Source: Anaerolineales bacterium (GTDB lineage Bacteria > Chloroflexota > Anaerolineae > Anaerolineales > UBA4823). Taken from it: a stretch of 64,000 nucleotides of DNA. A program made the translations under genes and the position numbers. The notes beneath the pieces are model-generated. The model made no database searches, was not told the origin of the DNA, and saw only the letters and a list, made by a program, of their open reading frames with translations. The stretch lies in assembly GCA_016929095.1 (NCBI GenBank), contig JAFGJM010000041.1, positions 29,482-93,481 on the forward strand, given 5' to 3'. This document shows, piece by piece, positions 1 through 7,582 of the stretch (within the stretch, counting starts at the first letter, position 1; each line of letters starts with the position of its first letter).

Positions 1-1
1 G

Positions 2-373
2 AAAGGGGAAAGGGTATTGCTGGTAGAAGATGACCCCACCGCCTGTAAAGCCCTGGAAATCGTGCTGGAAACCTTGAATTTTCAACCCGTTACCGCAGCC
101 AATGGGGAAGAAGCTTTAACATTATTATCGAAAGATACGCAAGATATAAAGCTCATTGTGAGCGATATTGTTATGCCGGTGATGGGAGGTTTAGAACTTT
201 ATCGACGGCTGGAAAAAAATTCTTCGCAATACAAGTTTTTATTTGTTACCGGTCATCCAATGGATGTCGAAAATCAGGCTTTGTTGGAAATCGGACAGGT
301 CAACTGGCTTCAAAAGCCCTTCACCATCACAGAATTTTCCCAGGCTATTCAAAAAATTATGGATGAACCTTAG
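2..373 (+). CDS. C-terminal receiver domain of a probable hybrid histidine kinase (5' partial)
   Basis: This is a CheY-like phosphoreceiver domain. The acidic pair follows LLVE, the predicted phosphoacceptor Asp lies in VSDIVMP, and the conserved Lys lies in LQKPF. A TTG at 17 could be read as a start. However, the frame stays open to the window edge and reads KGERVLLVEDD, which is how receiver domains begin when fused behind a histidine kinase. I therefore treat the gene as entering from the left, so sensor and kinase domains are not visible. It would take phosphate from its own or a partner kinase. It ends 13 nt from the convergent recO stop. A free-standing response regulator with a TTG start is the alternative. 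Confidence 0.8.
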   Translation, partial: KGERVLLVEDDPTACKALEIVLETLNFQPVTAANGEEALTLLSKDTQDIKLIVSDIVMPVMGGLELYRRLEKNSSQYKFLFVTGHPMDVENQALLEIGQVNWLQKPFTITEFSQAIQKIMDEP

Positions 374-386
374 CTGGCGAAAAAGA

Positions 387-1160
387 TTACTTTGCCTGTT
401 GTTTGTTGCGCATACGGCGAATGACCGATGGTGATTTCAATGCATGCTCCAGATGGTAAGTCAGATAATGTTCGATCAGGGTTTCCATTTCCCGGTTAAT
501 GCCCGCTGAAAGGCTGACCCTGGCAGCTTCTTGAAAGTTACTCCTTTGAAAATGGCGTAGATACTTTAACGCTGTCATAGATATAGGCTGGGCGCCTGGT
601 GTAGTTTGCCCGCATTTTGGGCACAAGGCGCCTCCCAATTCCGCGGAAATGAACTGGTCTTCTGCCTGGATATCGGCATGACAGCGCACACATTGGAATA
701 ATTGTGGTCGAAATCCAAGCAGATCGAGCATTCGAATCTCATAATAACGGACAACCAGTGCCGGGTTAGGGAAGGTACACAAACGGGATAATGTGTCCGA
801 CAGCAGATGGTAGAGAGCCTGGTTTTCTCCTTCTTCATATGTGAATTGGTCCAGAAGTTCGATGATGTAAGCAGCATAACCCAGGCGTTCCAGCGATTCC
901 CGCAGGGGTTGGAATGCATCCAGGGTTTCAGCCTGGGTAATAATGTACATATCCCTGCCATGCGCAAGCAGAAGTTGCACCCGTGTGAACGGTTCCAGAT
1001 GCCCGGCTTTCCGGGATTGCAGTTTGCGCACCCCTTTACCGATGGCGCGCACTTTACCCATCGATTGTGTGTACAGGCTTATCAGACGGTCTGCTTCACC
1101 CCAATTGTTGTGGCGCAGCACAATGGCTTCAATTTTTATGGAACGCTCTCTGGAAGGCAT
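387..1160 (-). CDS. recO: DNA repair protein RecO
   Basis: A 257-residue RecO, close to the usual length. It has an N-terminal OB fold (about residues 5-80, beginning IEAIVLRHNNWGEADRL), a helical middle, and a zinc site formed by C157, C160, C180 and C183. In RecFOR recombinational repair, RecO binds RecR and SSB-coated single-stranded DNA and helps RecA load. The ATG at 1160 gives the canonical N-terminus. It is transcribed divergently from rplI, with 135 bases between the two starts, and convergently with the receiver gene. Confidence 0.93.
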   Translation of the reverse strand: MPSRERSIKIEAIVLRHNNWGEADRLISLYTQSMGKVRAIGKGVRKLQSRKAGHLEPFTRVQLLLAHGRDMYIITQAETLDAFQPLRESLERLGYAAYIIELLDQFTYEEGENQALYHLLSDTLSRLCTFPNPALVVRYYEIRMLDLLGFRPQLFQCVRCHADIQAEDQFISAELGGALCPKCGQTTPGAQPISMTALKYLRHFQRSNFQEAARVSLSAGINREMETLIEHYLTYHLEHALKSPSVIRRMRNKQQAK

Positions 1161-1250
1161 GAAATGATTATACTCTTTCTATTCTGCCTCTAGACTATCG
1201 GATGTCCTTCTGGTAAAATCCCTCCGCCCGTGGCGTGGTACCCTTCGCCC

Positions 1251-1271
1251 GGGTCTGTTTTGCACAGATCC
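1251..1271 (+). promoter_or_regulatory. Leader hairpin just upstream of rplI
   Basis: An 8-bp inverted repeat (GGGTCTGT at 1251-1258 and ACAGATCC at 1264-1271, one G-U pair, 5-nt loop) ends 24 nt before the L9 start, just ahead of the GAAAGGG ribosome-binding site. A possible -10 (TAAAAT) lies at 1214-1219. Such a structure in a ribosomal-protein leader could act in autoregulation. That role is inference; only the dyad is seen. Confidence 0.35.
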
Positions 1272-1295
1272 TAGTTTTGAAAGGGCTTGATAATC

Positions 1296-1874
1296 ATGAA
1301 AGTACTTTTACTTAAGGACGTTTATAAACTTGGCAGAGCCGGCGATGTGAAGAAAGTCGCCGATGGTTACGGACGTAATTTCTTGCTTCCCCAGGGGTTG
1401 GCAGTTTTAGCCACCGCCGGCGCGTTAAAGCAAGTTGAAACCATCCGCACCAGCGCGGCTGCCACCCGCAACCAGCTCAACGAAGAATTGAGCGGCGTGG
1501 CAGAACAATTGGAAAAATTAGTATTAACCTTTGCCGTAAAAGCTGGGGAAACCGGTAAACTTTATGGCTCTATCACCCAACAGATGATCGCATCTGCGAT
1601 TATGGAAAAATCGGGTTTTGAAGCAGATCGCCGCCAGCTTGATATGCAACCCATTCGTGTATTGGGCGAACATAAAGTGCGCGTCCGTTTGACATTAGAC
1701 CTGATCCCGACGGTGAATGTGATTGTCCATCGAGAAGGTGAAGCACCAGAAATCGCTGAAGAAGTGCAACCTGAAGCTGAACCTGAGGTGGAAGCAGTTC
1801 CCCCGGTTGAAACTGAAGGAGAAGAGACCATTCCGGGTGACGCGGAACCAGAAGCGGCTTCCGAACCGAGTTAA
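1296..1874 (+). CDS. rplI: 50S ribosomal protein L9 with acidic C-terminal extension
   Basis: The N-terminal 23S-rRNA-binding domain is typical of L9 (MKVLLLKDVYKLGRAGDVK, then the GYGRNFLLP loop), followed by the connecting helix and the C-terminal domain ending near residue 150. Start chosen at ATG 1296, because a GAAAGGG Shine-Dalgarno sits just upstream; a TTG nine bases earlier would add non-homologous residues. The protein is 192 aa against about 148 for most L9. The extra 40-odd residues are a low-complexity Glu/Pro/Ala tail, probably disordered and exposed on the ribosome. L9 supports translational fidelity on the large subunit. Confidence 0.95.
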   Translation: MKVLLLKDVYKLGRAGDVKKVADGYGRNFLLPQGLAVLATAGALKQVETIRTSAAATRNQLNEELSGVAEQLEKLVLTFAVKAGETGKLYGSITQQMIASAIMEKSGFEADRRQLDMQPIRVLGEHKVRVRLTLDLIPTVNVIVHREGEAPEIAEEVQPEAEPEVEAVPPVETEGEETIPGDAEPEAASEPS

Positions 1875-1885
1875 AGTGCAGCTAA

Positions 1886-1919
1886 AGTGATGGAAAACCG
1901 AAATTATTTTTCCATCACT
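1886..1919 (+). terminator. Terminator-like hairpin after rplI
   Basis: A perfect 12-bp inverted repeat (AGTGATGGAAAA at 1886-1897, TTTTCCATCACT at 1908-1919) begins 12 bases after the rplI stop. The T-run is inside the right arm and the downstream DNA is not T-rich, so termination strength is uncertain. Confidence 0.55.
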
Positions 1920-1941
1920 GGGATTATTCCAATATATTTTT

Positions 1942-1977
1942 GGGCGGGGAGGTCCACTTTGTGGAGAAACCCCGCCC
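1942..1977 (+). terminator. Second GC-rich hairpin between rplI and the RodZ-like gene
   Basis: GGGCGGGG (1942-1949) pairs with CCCCGCCC (1970-1977). An inner TCCAC/GTGGA stem (1953-1957/1961-1965) makes a stacked structure, followed by TTT. It could be a second terminator or a 5' leader structure of the next gene, whose ATG is 38 bases on. Confidence 0.5.
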
Positions 1978-2014
1978 TTTGTGGCTTATCTACATAATAA
2001 ACCCCGCAATAATA

Positions 2015-3268
2015 ATGAATGAAACAATAGGCGAAAAACTCCGACAAGCGCGAGAATCACGCTCAATAAGCCTGGAAGAAGCTTCTCAGGCGACATTTAT
2101 GCGGGAGGTCTATCTTCGGGCATTAGAGGACAATAATTTCGATGCGTTGCCTTCGATGACGCAGGCGCGCGGTTTTTTACGTGCCTATGCATCTTTCTTA
2201 GGGTTAAAACCAGAGCCATTGCTTGCCTCGTTAGATTTATCCCATGCGCCAATAGAAACATCTCTCGATTTGTTCCAAAAAGCTGCGTCTGTGAAAACGA
2301 AGCCCGCAACACCCTCAGAAGCTGAAGATATTTTTAAAGAAATCGGTCAAATATTACATCGTCAGCGAGAATTGCTGGGGTTATCTCTGGAGGATGTCGA
2401 AAGACATACACGCTTGCGTTTGCACCACTTAAATCGTTTGGAAGAAGGTGATTTCGATGCCTTACCTTCTCCGGTACAGGGGCGTGGGATGTTAAACAAT
2501 TACGCAATATTTTTAGGATTGGATCCAGAAGCATTATTATTACGCTATGCCGATGGTCTCCAGGCGCGGTTAGCAATCCGCCAGGCATCGAAACCGCTGC
2601 GCCGGTCGATATTCTCAGGGAATGGGAATAGATTATCGTTTCTTCCCCGATGGCTTACTTTTGAATTATTCATAACGGTTATCGTGGTGGTATTTTTAAT
2701 TGGCTTTGTGGTATGGGGCATGGGATGGATTTTTTCTATGAATAGTGAAGAAGAGCCTGAGCCTACGGCGCCGTCTATCGCCGATGTATTATTGGCTACT
2801 CAAACACCCAGTGAAACTCCAGCTACCATTACACCCGTGGTTACACAACCAACGGCATTGCCAGCCATCGTTAACCAACCCACCATTACCGACACTCTGG
2901 AAACCCAAGACATAGAAATACCCGGTTTGGTGCAAATCAATATAACCATCCGCCAGCGTGCCTGGATGCGTGTGCTCGTAGATGGAAAAGTGGAATTTGA
3001 TGGACGGGTTACACCCGGGGCAGCTTATCAATTCAGCGGCGCAGAACAGGTGGAGATCCTGACCGGTAATGCGGCAGCATTGCAAGTATTATTCAATCAA
3101 AAAGATATGGGAACTCTGGGTTCGTTTGGTCAAGTCATCGATCAAATATATACCGTCGAAGGTGTTCTCGCGCCTACCCCCAGTATAACTCCCAGCCCTA
3201 CTCACACTTTAAAGCCCAGCCCAACCTCGCGTACCACACCAACGCCAAGCAGCACTCCTCAACTATGA
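2015..3268 (+). CDS. RodZ-like membrane protein with two Xre-type HTH domains
   Basis: A 417-residue protein from ATG 2015 (MNETIGEKLRQARESRSISL). The longer frame from 1940 starts inside the hairpin and is unlikely. It carries two successive helix-turn-helix domains of the RodZ/HTH_25 type (about residues 1-75 and 105-180, each with a DALPS...GRGxLxxYAxFLGL pattern). One transmembrane helix follows near residue 215 (ELFITVIVVVFLIGFVVWG), then a Thr/Pro-rich linker, a DUF4115-like beta domain (about 300-385) and a second TP-rich tail. RodZ proteins link MreB to the membrane in rod-shaped cells; here that is by homology only. The tandem HTH is unusual, since RodZ normally has one. Confidence 0.8.
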   Translation: MNETIGEKLRQARESRSISLEEASQATFMREVYLRALEDNNFDALPSMTQARGFLRAYASFLGLKPEPLLASLDLSHAPIETSLDLFQKAASVKTKPATPSEAEDIFKEIGQILHRQRELLGLSLEDVERHTRLRLHHLNRLEEGDFDALPSPVQGRGMLNNYAIFLGLDPEALLLRYADGLQARLAIRQASKPLRRSIFSGNGNRLSFLPRWLTFELFITVIVVVFLIGFVVWGMGWIFSMNSEEEPEPTAPSIADVLLATQTPSETPATITPVVTQPTALPAIVNQPTITDTLETQDIEIPGLVQINITIRQRAWMRVLVDGKVEFDGRVTPGAAYQFSGAEQVEILTGNAAALQVLFNQKDMGTLGSFGQVIDQIYTVEGVLAPTPSITPSPTHTLKPSPTSRTTPTPSSTPQL

Positions 3269-3429
3269 TCTATCCCCGTAAAAAAAGTTATGAAATCGCA
3301 AAGATTGTGAAACCATAAAAGAAAATGTCTGGTTATCAATAATTAGTGATGAATAAAAATACTCTGCTTCCTTATCCCCTTTGCCTATGGATATTCCTCA
3401 AATTTCAACCAAAACGGCGCGGATGAAGG

Positions 3430-4821
3430 ATGACACAGGTAAAGACGAAGCGATCCGTGAATAAAAAAACTGTTTTTATTATCTCTTTAGGCTGTGCAAA
3501 AAATACTGTTGATTCAGATGGCATGGCACAATTATTGACGAAGGCTGGATACCGGCTGGTGGAATCGCCGCAACAGGCGGGAGTGCTGCTGGTGAATACA
3601 TGCGGCTTTATTGAGCCAGCGCGCCGGGAATCGTATGATATTCTGACTGAATTGGCGTTAAATAAGCGCAAAGATCAGTTTCTCATCGCGGCTGGCTGTT
3701 TGTCTCAGCGTTATGGGCAGGAGGTGGTGCAACGTGTACCCGAGGTGAATGGTGTTTTAGGCGCTCGTCGCTGGATGGATATTGTGGAAATTGTTGACAA
3801 ACTACGCAGACAGGAGCAGCCCAAGGTTTTGTACCATCTCCCGGAAACACCCACGGTGGGTAAGGACGAGCGGGGAGCGATCGGCGCTTCCATTCAGGGA
3901 AACAGTGCATATTTAAAAATCGCCGATGGATGCCGCCGCCCGTGTGCATTTTGTGCCATTCCCCTGATCAAAGGGACTACCGTCAGCCGCCCTATGACCA
4001 CTTTACTCGATGAAGCTCGGTTTTTACAGGCGCGCGGCGTAAAAGAGATCGTGTTGATCGCTCAGGATACTACAGATTACGGTCGAGACCTGGGGATGGA
4101 AGATGGGTTATCAACCTTACTTGAAGGCCTGGTAAACGCTGCACCAGAAATTGCCTGGTGGCGTATTATGTACGCTTTCCCAGGTCTGATAAGCGATCGT
4201 TTGATCAATGTTATGGCTGCCCACCCGCAGATTCTCCCTTATCTGGATTTACCTTTGCAGCACGCTCACCCCGATATGCTCAAGCGCATGCAGCGCCCAG
4301 CGAATATTGATAGAGTCAGGCGATCATTGGACAAAATCCGCTGCGCTCTACCAGGATTGGCAATACGTACCACCTTTATTGTTGGCTTTCCTGGGGAAAC
4401 TGAAGCCGAATTTCAATCATTATGTGAGTTTGTAAAAGAAATGCAGTTCGATCGTTTGGGTGTTTTTCAATTTTCATTTGAGAAAGGGGTTCCTGCGGAC
4501 CATTTGGGAGATCCCATCCCTGCGGAAGTGAAAGAGCAGCGTTATCAAACGATCATGGAATTGCAGCAATCGATTTCTTTGACAAAAAACCAATCGTTTG
4601 TTGGGCAAACCCTTAATATACTGGTTGAAGGGCAGGGAGACATTGAAGATGCGGATGCCGAGATTAGTCCCCCACAACGTATATCATTGGGACGCTCTTA
4701 TCGTGATGCTCCGGAAATTGACGGGTTGGTTTTTGTCGAAGGGGAAGCCCCTGTAGGAGAGATTATCCCGGTGTGTATTACCGGTGCATTAGCATATGAT
4801 TTAAGTGGGGTGATGGTATAG
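3430..4821 (+). CDS. rimO: Ribosomal protein uS12 methylthiotransferase RimO
   Basis: A radical-SAM methylthiotransferase of 463 aa. The N-terminal MTTase domain holds one iron-sulfur cluster through C22, C58 and C90. The radical SAM motif CRRPCAFC supplies C168, C172 and C175. A C-terminal TRAM-like segment begins near residue 385. IISLGCAKNTVDSDGM and the spacing CxxxCxxC followed by AIPLIKG favour RimO over MiaB/MtaB. It methylthiolates an aspartate of ribosomal protein S12. The ATG at 3430 has GAAGG just upstream. Confidence 0.92.
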   Translation: MTQVKTKRSVNKKTVFIISLGCAKNTVDSDGMAQLLTKAGYRLVESPQQAGVLLVNTCGFIEPARRESYDILTELALNKRKDQFLIAAGCLSQRYGQEVVQRVPEVNGVLGARRWMDIVEIVDKLRRQEQPKVLYHLPETPTVGKDERGAIGASIQGNSAYLKIADGCRRPCAFCAIPLIKGTTVSRPMTTLLDEARFLQARGVKEIVLIAQDTTDYGRDLGMEDGLSTLLEGLVNAAPEIAWWRIMYAFPGLISDRLINVMAAHPQILPYLDLPLQHAHPDMLKRMQRPANIDRVRRSLDKIRCALPGLAIRTTFIVGFPGETEAEFQSLCEFVKEMQFDRLGVFQFSFEKGVPADHLGDPIPAEVKEQRYQTIMELQQSISLTKNQSFVGQTLNILVEGQGDIEDADAEISPPQRISLGRSYRDAPEIDGLVFVEGEAPVGEIIPVCITGALAYDLSGVMV

Positions 4822-4948
4822 TGAGGGCTAAACATTTTCATGGTTTCCTGATAAATCTTTTATTTTCATTCGAGGTTCGGGTAAAATAATGGAAATATCA
4901 TTGCAAAAGTACCATGATTTATGGCATTCCTGAACGATAAGGTGGCAT

Positions 4949-5953
4949 ATGATCGATCTGAACAACCCCGAAGTAAAATTTGCACTTCATGCTGTCCGGC
5001 AAGCCTGTCAGGTCGTGCAGCACGTGCAGGCAGATATGGTCTCCCCTGCGCTTACGAAAGAGGACCGATCACCGGTCACGGTAGCTGACTTCGCTTCGCA
5101 GGCCGTGGTCGCCTGGTTGTTGACGCAAGATTTTCCTGAAGACCCGCTGGTAGCTGAAGAAAACGCTGAAGCGTTACGCCAGCCTTCAGGGCGTCAAATG
5201 CTCGAACTGGTCACCCATTATATTGCCCAATTTACGCCCCAGGCTACTCCAGAGAGTGTTTGTGATTGGGTGGATAAAGGCGCCACGGAACCCGGACCGA
5301 GGTTTTGGTGCCTGGACCCGATCGATGGTACCAAGGGTTTCTTGCGCGGCGACCAATATGCGGTTGCATTGGCGTTGCTTGTGGAAGGAAAAGTACAGCT
5401 TGGCGTGCTGGGTTGCCCTAACCTTACCGATGCGTATCGCCCGGATATCTGCGGTACTGGGTCCTTGGTGATAGCATCGCGCAGCCAGGGTACCTGGGTT
5501 ACCCCACTCGACTACCCAGGCGAATTTTCTCCTTTGCACGTTTCGGAACGTGTGAAACCATCAAACGCGCGTGTATTGCGCTCCTTTGAATCCAGGCACA
5601 CAAATATCACCCAAATCGATGAATTCGTTCAAATCATGGGCGTCCGTGCCGAACCGATACGCATGGATAGTCAGGCAAAATACGCCGTATTGGCATCCGG
5701 TAAAGGCGATTTATTATTACGCCTGCTTTCGACTTCCCAACCTGATTACCGTGAAAAAATCTGGGATCAGGCTGCCGGTTCTATCATCCTTGAAGAAGCG
5801 GGGGGGCGCATCACCGATATCCTTGGCAAAGAACTGGATTTCAATCAGGGTAGAACTCTGGCTAAAAATCGCGGCATTTGTGCATCTAATAAGCATTTGC
5901 ATCGCACAGCGTTGAAAACTCTGGATGCCATTGGCGCCTGGTCGGGTGATTAA
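4949..5953 (+). CDS. 3'(2'),5'-bisphosphate nucleotidase, Hal2/CysQ type
   Basis: A Li-sensitive, Mg-dependent phosphatase of the inositol monophosphatase fold, 334 aa. Visible motifs are SPVTVADFASQ, the metal-binding LVAEEN, the signature CLDPIDGTKGF and the C-terminal WDQAAGSIILEEAGG. Length and motif spacing match the eukaryotic-style Hal2 branch, which removes 3'-phosphate from PAP/PAPS, a by-product of sulfate assimilation and sulfation. A good ribosome-binding site (AAGGTGG) precedes ATG 4949. The next gene starts 12 nt after its stop, so the two may be co-transcribed. Confidence 0.85.
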   Translation: MIDLNNPEVKFALHAVRQACQVVQHVQADMVSPALTKEDRSPVTVADFASQAVVAWLLTQDFPEDPLVAEENAEALRQPSGRQMLELVTHYIAQFTPQATPESVCDWVDKGATEPGPRFWCLDPIDGTKGFLRGDQYAVALALLVEGKVQLGVLGCPNLTDAYRPDICGTGSLVIASRSQGTWVTPLDYPGEFSPLHVSERVKPSNARVLRSFESRHTNITQIDEFVQIMGVRAEPIRMDSQAKYAVLASGKGDLLLRLLSTSQPDYREKIWDQAAGSIILEEAGGRITDILGKELDFNQGRTLAKNRGICASNKHLHRTALKTLDAIGAWSGD

Positions 5954-5965
5954 CCCATTTGTTCG

Positions 5966-7498
5966 ATGAGCCGAATTGACCGAATTGCTGTTTTCCTTAG
6001 CCTGCTGGCTGTGCTGGCAGGCTATTTCGTAGCCACGCGAATATTTGAGCAGATGGCGCATCTCGAAGACGAAATGGCTTATGTCTGGCAGGCACAAGCC
6101 ATTGCTAAAGGGCATCTTACCCTGCCTTCGCCTCCATATCCAAAATCATTTCTAACGCCATTTGTGGTGGATTATAACGGGCAGCGTTTTGGTAAATATC
6201 CCCCGGGTTGGCCGGCGATGTTAGCCCTGGGTGTGATATTCAATGCTCGGGCACTGGTCAATCCATTATTAGCTGGTTTATGCGTATGGCTCACTTACCG
6301 TTTGGGGAAACGTCTTTTCAGCCCGGTTGTAGGTTTACTTGCCGCCGTTTTTACCCTCACTTCGCCGTTTTTCCTGATAAATTCCGGCTCGCTCCTTTCT
6401 CATCCCTTTGGATTATTTTTGTGCCTGGTATTTGTGTTGGGCTGGTTGGATTCCTGGTACCCTGAAGATAGCGGTTCTACACTACCCTCTTGGCGTGGCT
6501 GGCTGCCGCTGGCAGCTTCGGCAATTGCCCTGGGATTGCTCATCCTCACCCGTCCATTGACCGCCATGGGTGTAAGTTTCCCAATTATTTTTCACGGTTC
6601 ATACATTTTCATACGCGGCGATCGTAAAACCCGCTGGCGCTTGAGCATATTTTGCCTGGTAGTGCTAACGCTGGCAGGCTTGCTTTTTGTCTGGCAGGCT
6701 GCCGTTACCGGCGACCCATTACTAAACCCCTATACTTTATGGTGGGAATATGACAAAGTCGGTTTTGGCGAAGGGTTTGGGCGCGCCGAGGGCGGGCATT
6801 CACTGCGTCAAGCCAGGATCAACACAAAATTCAGCCTGAAAGTCGGTTATTCTGATCTCTTTGGATGGTTCAGAGCTTCCTGGATATTCCTGCCTTTTGG
6901 TATGTTAGCGCTATTGTTCAAGCGTCATTGGAAAGCGCTGATGGTTGCGTTCATATTCCCCAGCCTAGTGTTGATGTATGTATTCTATTGGATTGGGTCG
7001 AATTTATATGGGCCGCGTTATTATTTTGAAGGCTTACCATCATTGACCATTCTCAGTGCCGCGGGCATTGCCTGGCTGGCGGGTTGGCAATTACAATGTG
7101 GCGATGACCGCAAACCAAACAATACATGGAGTCGGTTACGTTTATTCACCACACTTTCTGTAGTTGCATTCCTGGTCAGCGCCAATGTATTCTTCTATCT
7201 GCCACAAAGGTTAACCAGTATGTGTGGGTTATATGGCGTGAATCGCGAACGCCTGAAACCGTTCCTGACGGAGCAAGTTCAGCAGCTTACCCCGGCATTG
7301 GTGATTGTCTACCCCGATAAATGGACTGAATACGGCGCTTTGCTGGAGTTGCAAGACCCGTTCTTGGATTCGCCGGTCATCTTCGTTATGAACCGGGGAG
7401 AAAAAGAAAACGCCGCTGTGGCAAGGGCTTTTCCGGAGCGAAAGGCGTATTTGTATTTTCCCAAACAGCCTTATAAGCTGGTAGAGTTTGAGCCATAA
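5966..7498 (+). CDS. Polytopic GT-C (family 39/ArnT-like) glycosyltransferase
   Basis: A 510-residue membrane protein with about 10-12 hydrophobic helices. The first extracytoplasmic loop contains the acidic LEDEMAYVWQAQAI motif typical of GT-C enzymes that use polyprenyl-phosphate sugars, with KYPPGWPAMLALG after it. The C-terminal 80 residues are soluble. Likely role: transfer of a sugar from a lipid carrier onto a lipid or protein outside the membrane; the acceptor cannot be read from sequence. It follows the Hal2-type gene by 12 nt. Confidence 0.7.
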   Translation: MSRIDRIAVFLSLLAVLAGYFVATRIFEQMAHLEDEMAYVWQAQAIAKGHLTLPSPPYPKSFLTPFVVDYNGQRFGKYPPGWPAMLALGVIFNARALVNPLLAGLCVWLTYRLGKRLFSPVVGLLAAVFTLTSPFFLINSGSLLSHPFGLFLCLVFVLGWLDSWYPEDSGSTLPSWRGWLPLAASAIALGLLILTRPLTAMGVSFPIIFHGSYIFIRGDRKTRWRLSIFCLVVLTLAGLLFVWQAAVTGDPLLNPYTLWWEYDKVGFGEGFGRAEGGHSLRQARINTKFSLKVGYSDLFGWFRASWIFLPFGMLALLFKRHWKALMVAFIFPSLVLMYVFYWIGSNLYGPRYYFEGLPSLTILSAAGIAWLAGWQLQCGDDRKPNNTWSRLRLFTTLSVVAFLVSANVFFYLPQRLTSMCGLYGVNRERLKPFLTEQVQQLTPALVIVYPDKWTEYGALLELQDPFLDSPVIFVMNRGEKENAAVARAFPERKAYLYFPKQPYKLVEFEP

Positions 7499-7582
7499 GG
7501 GGCGACAAGCGAGAGGAGTGAATAGAGAGAAGTGAGTGGTTAATTGAGAATCGAGAATGGTCCTAAATCAATAACCATAAGA

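Noticed and set aside
1940..2014. Upstream start of the RodZ-like protein
   Set aside because: It begins at the base of a GC-rich hairpin and adds 25 residues without family similarity; ATG 2015 starts the HTH domain correctly.
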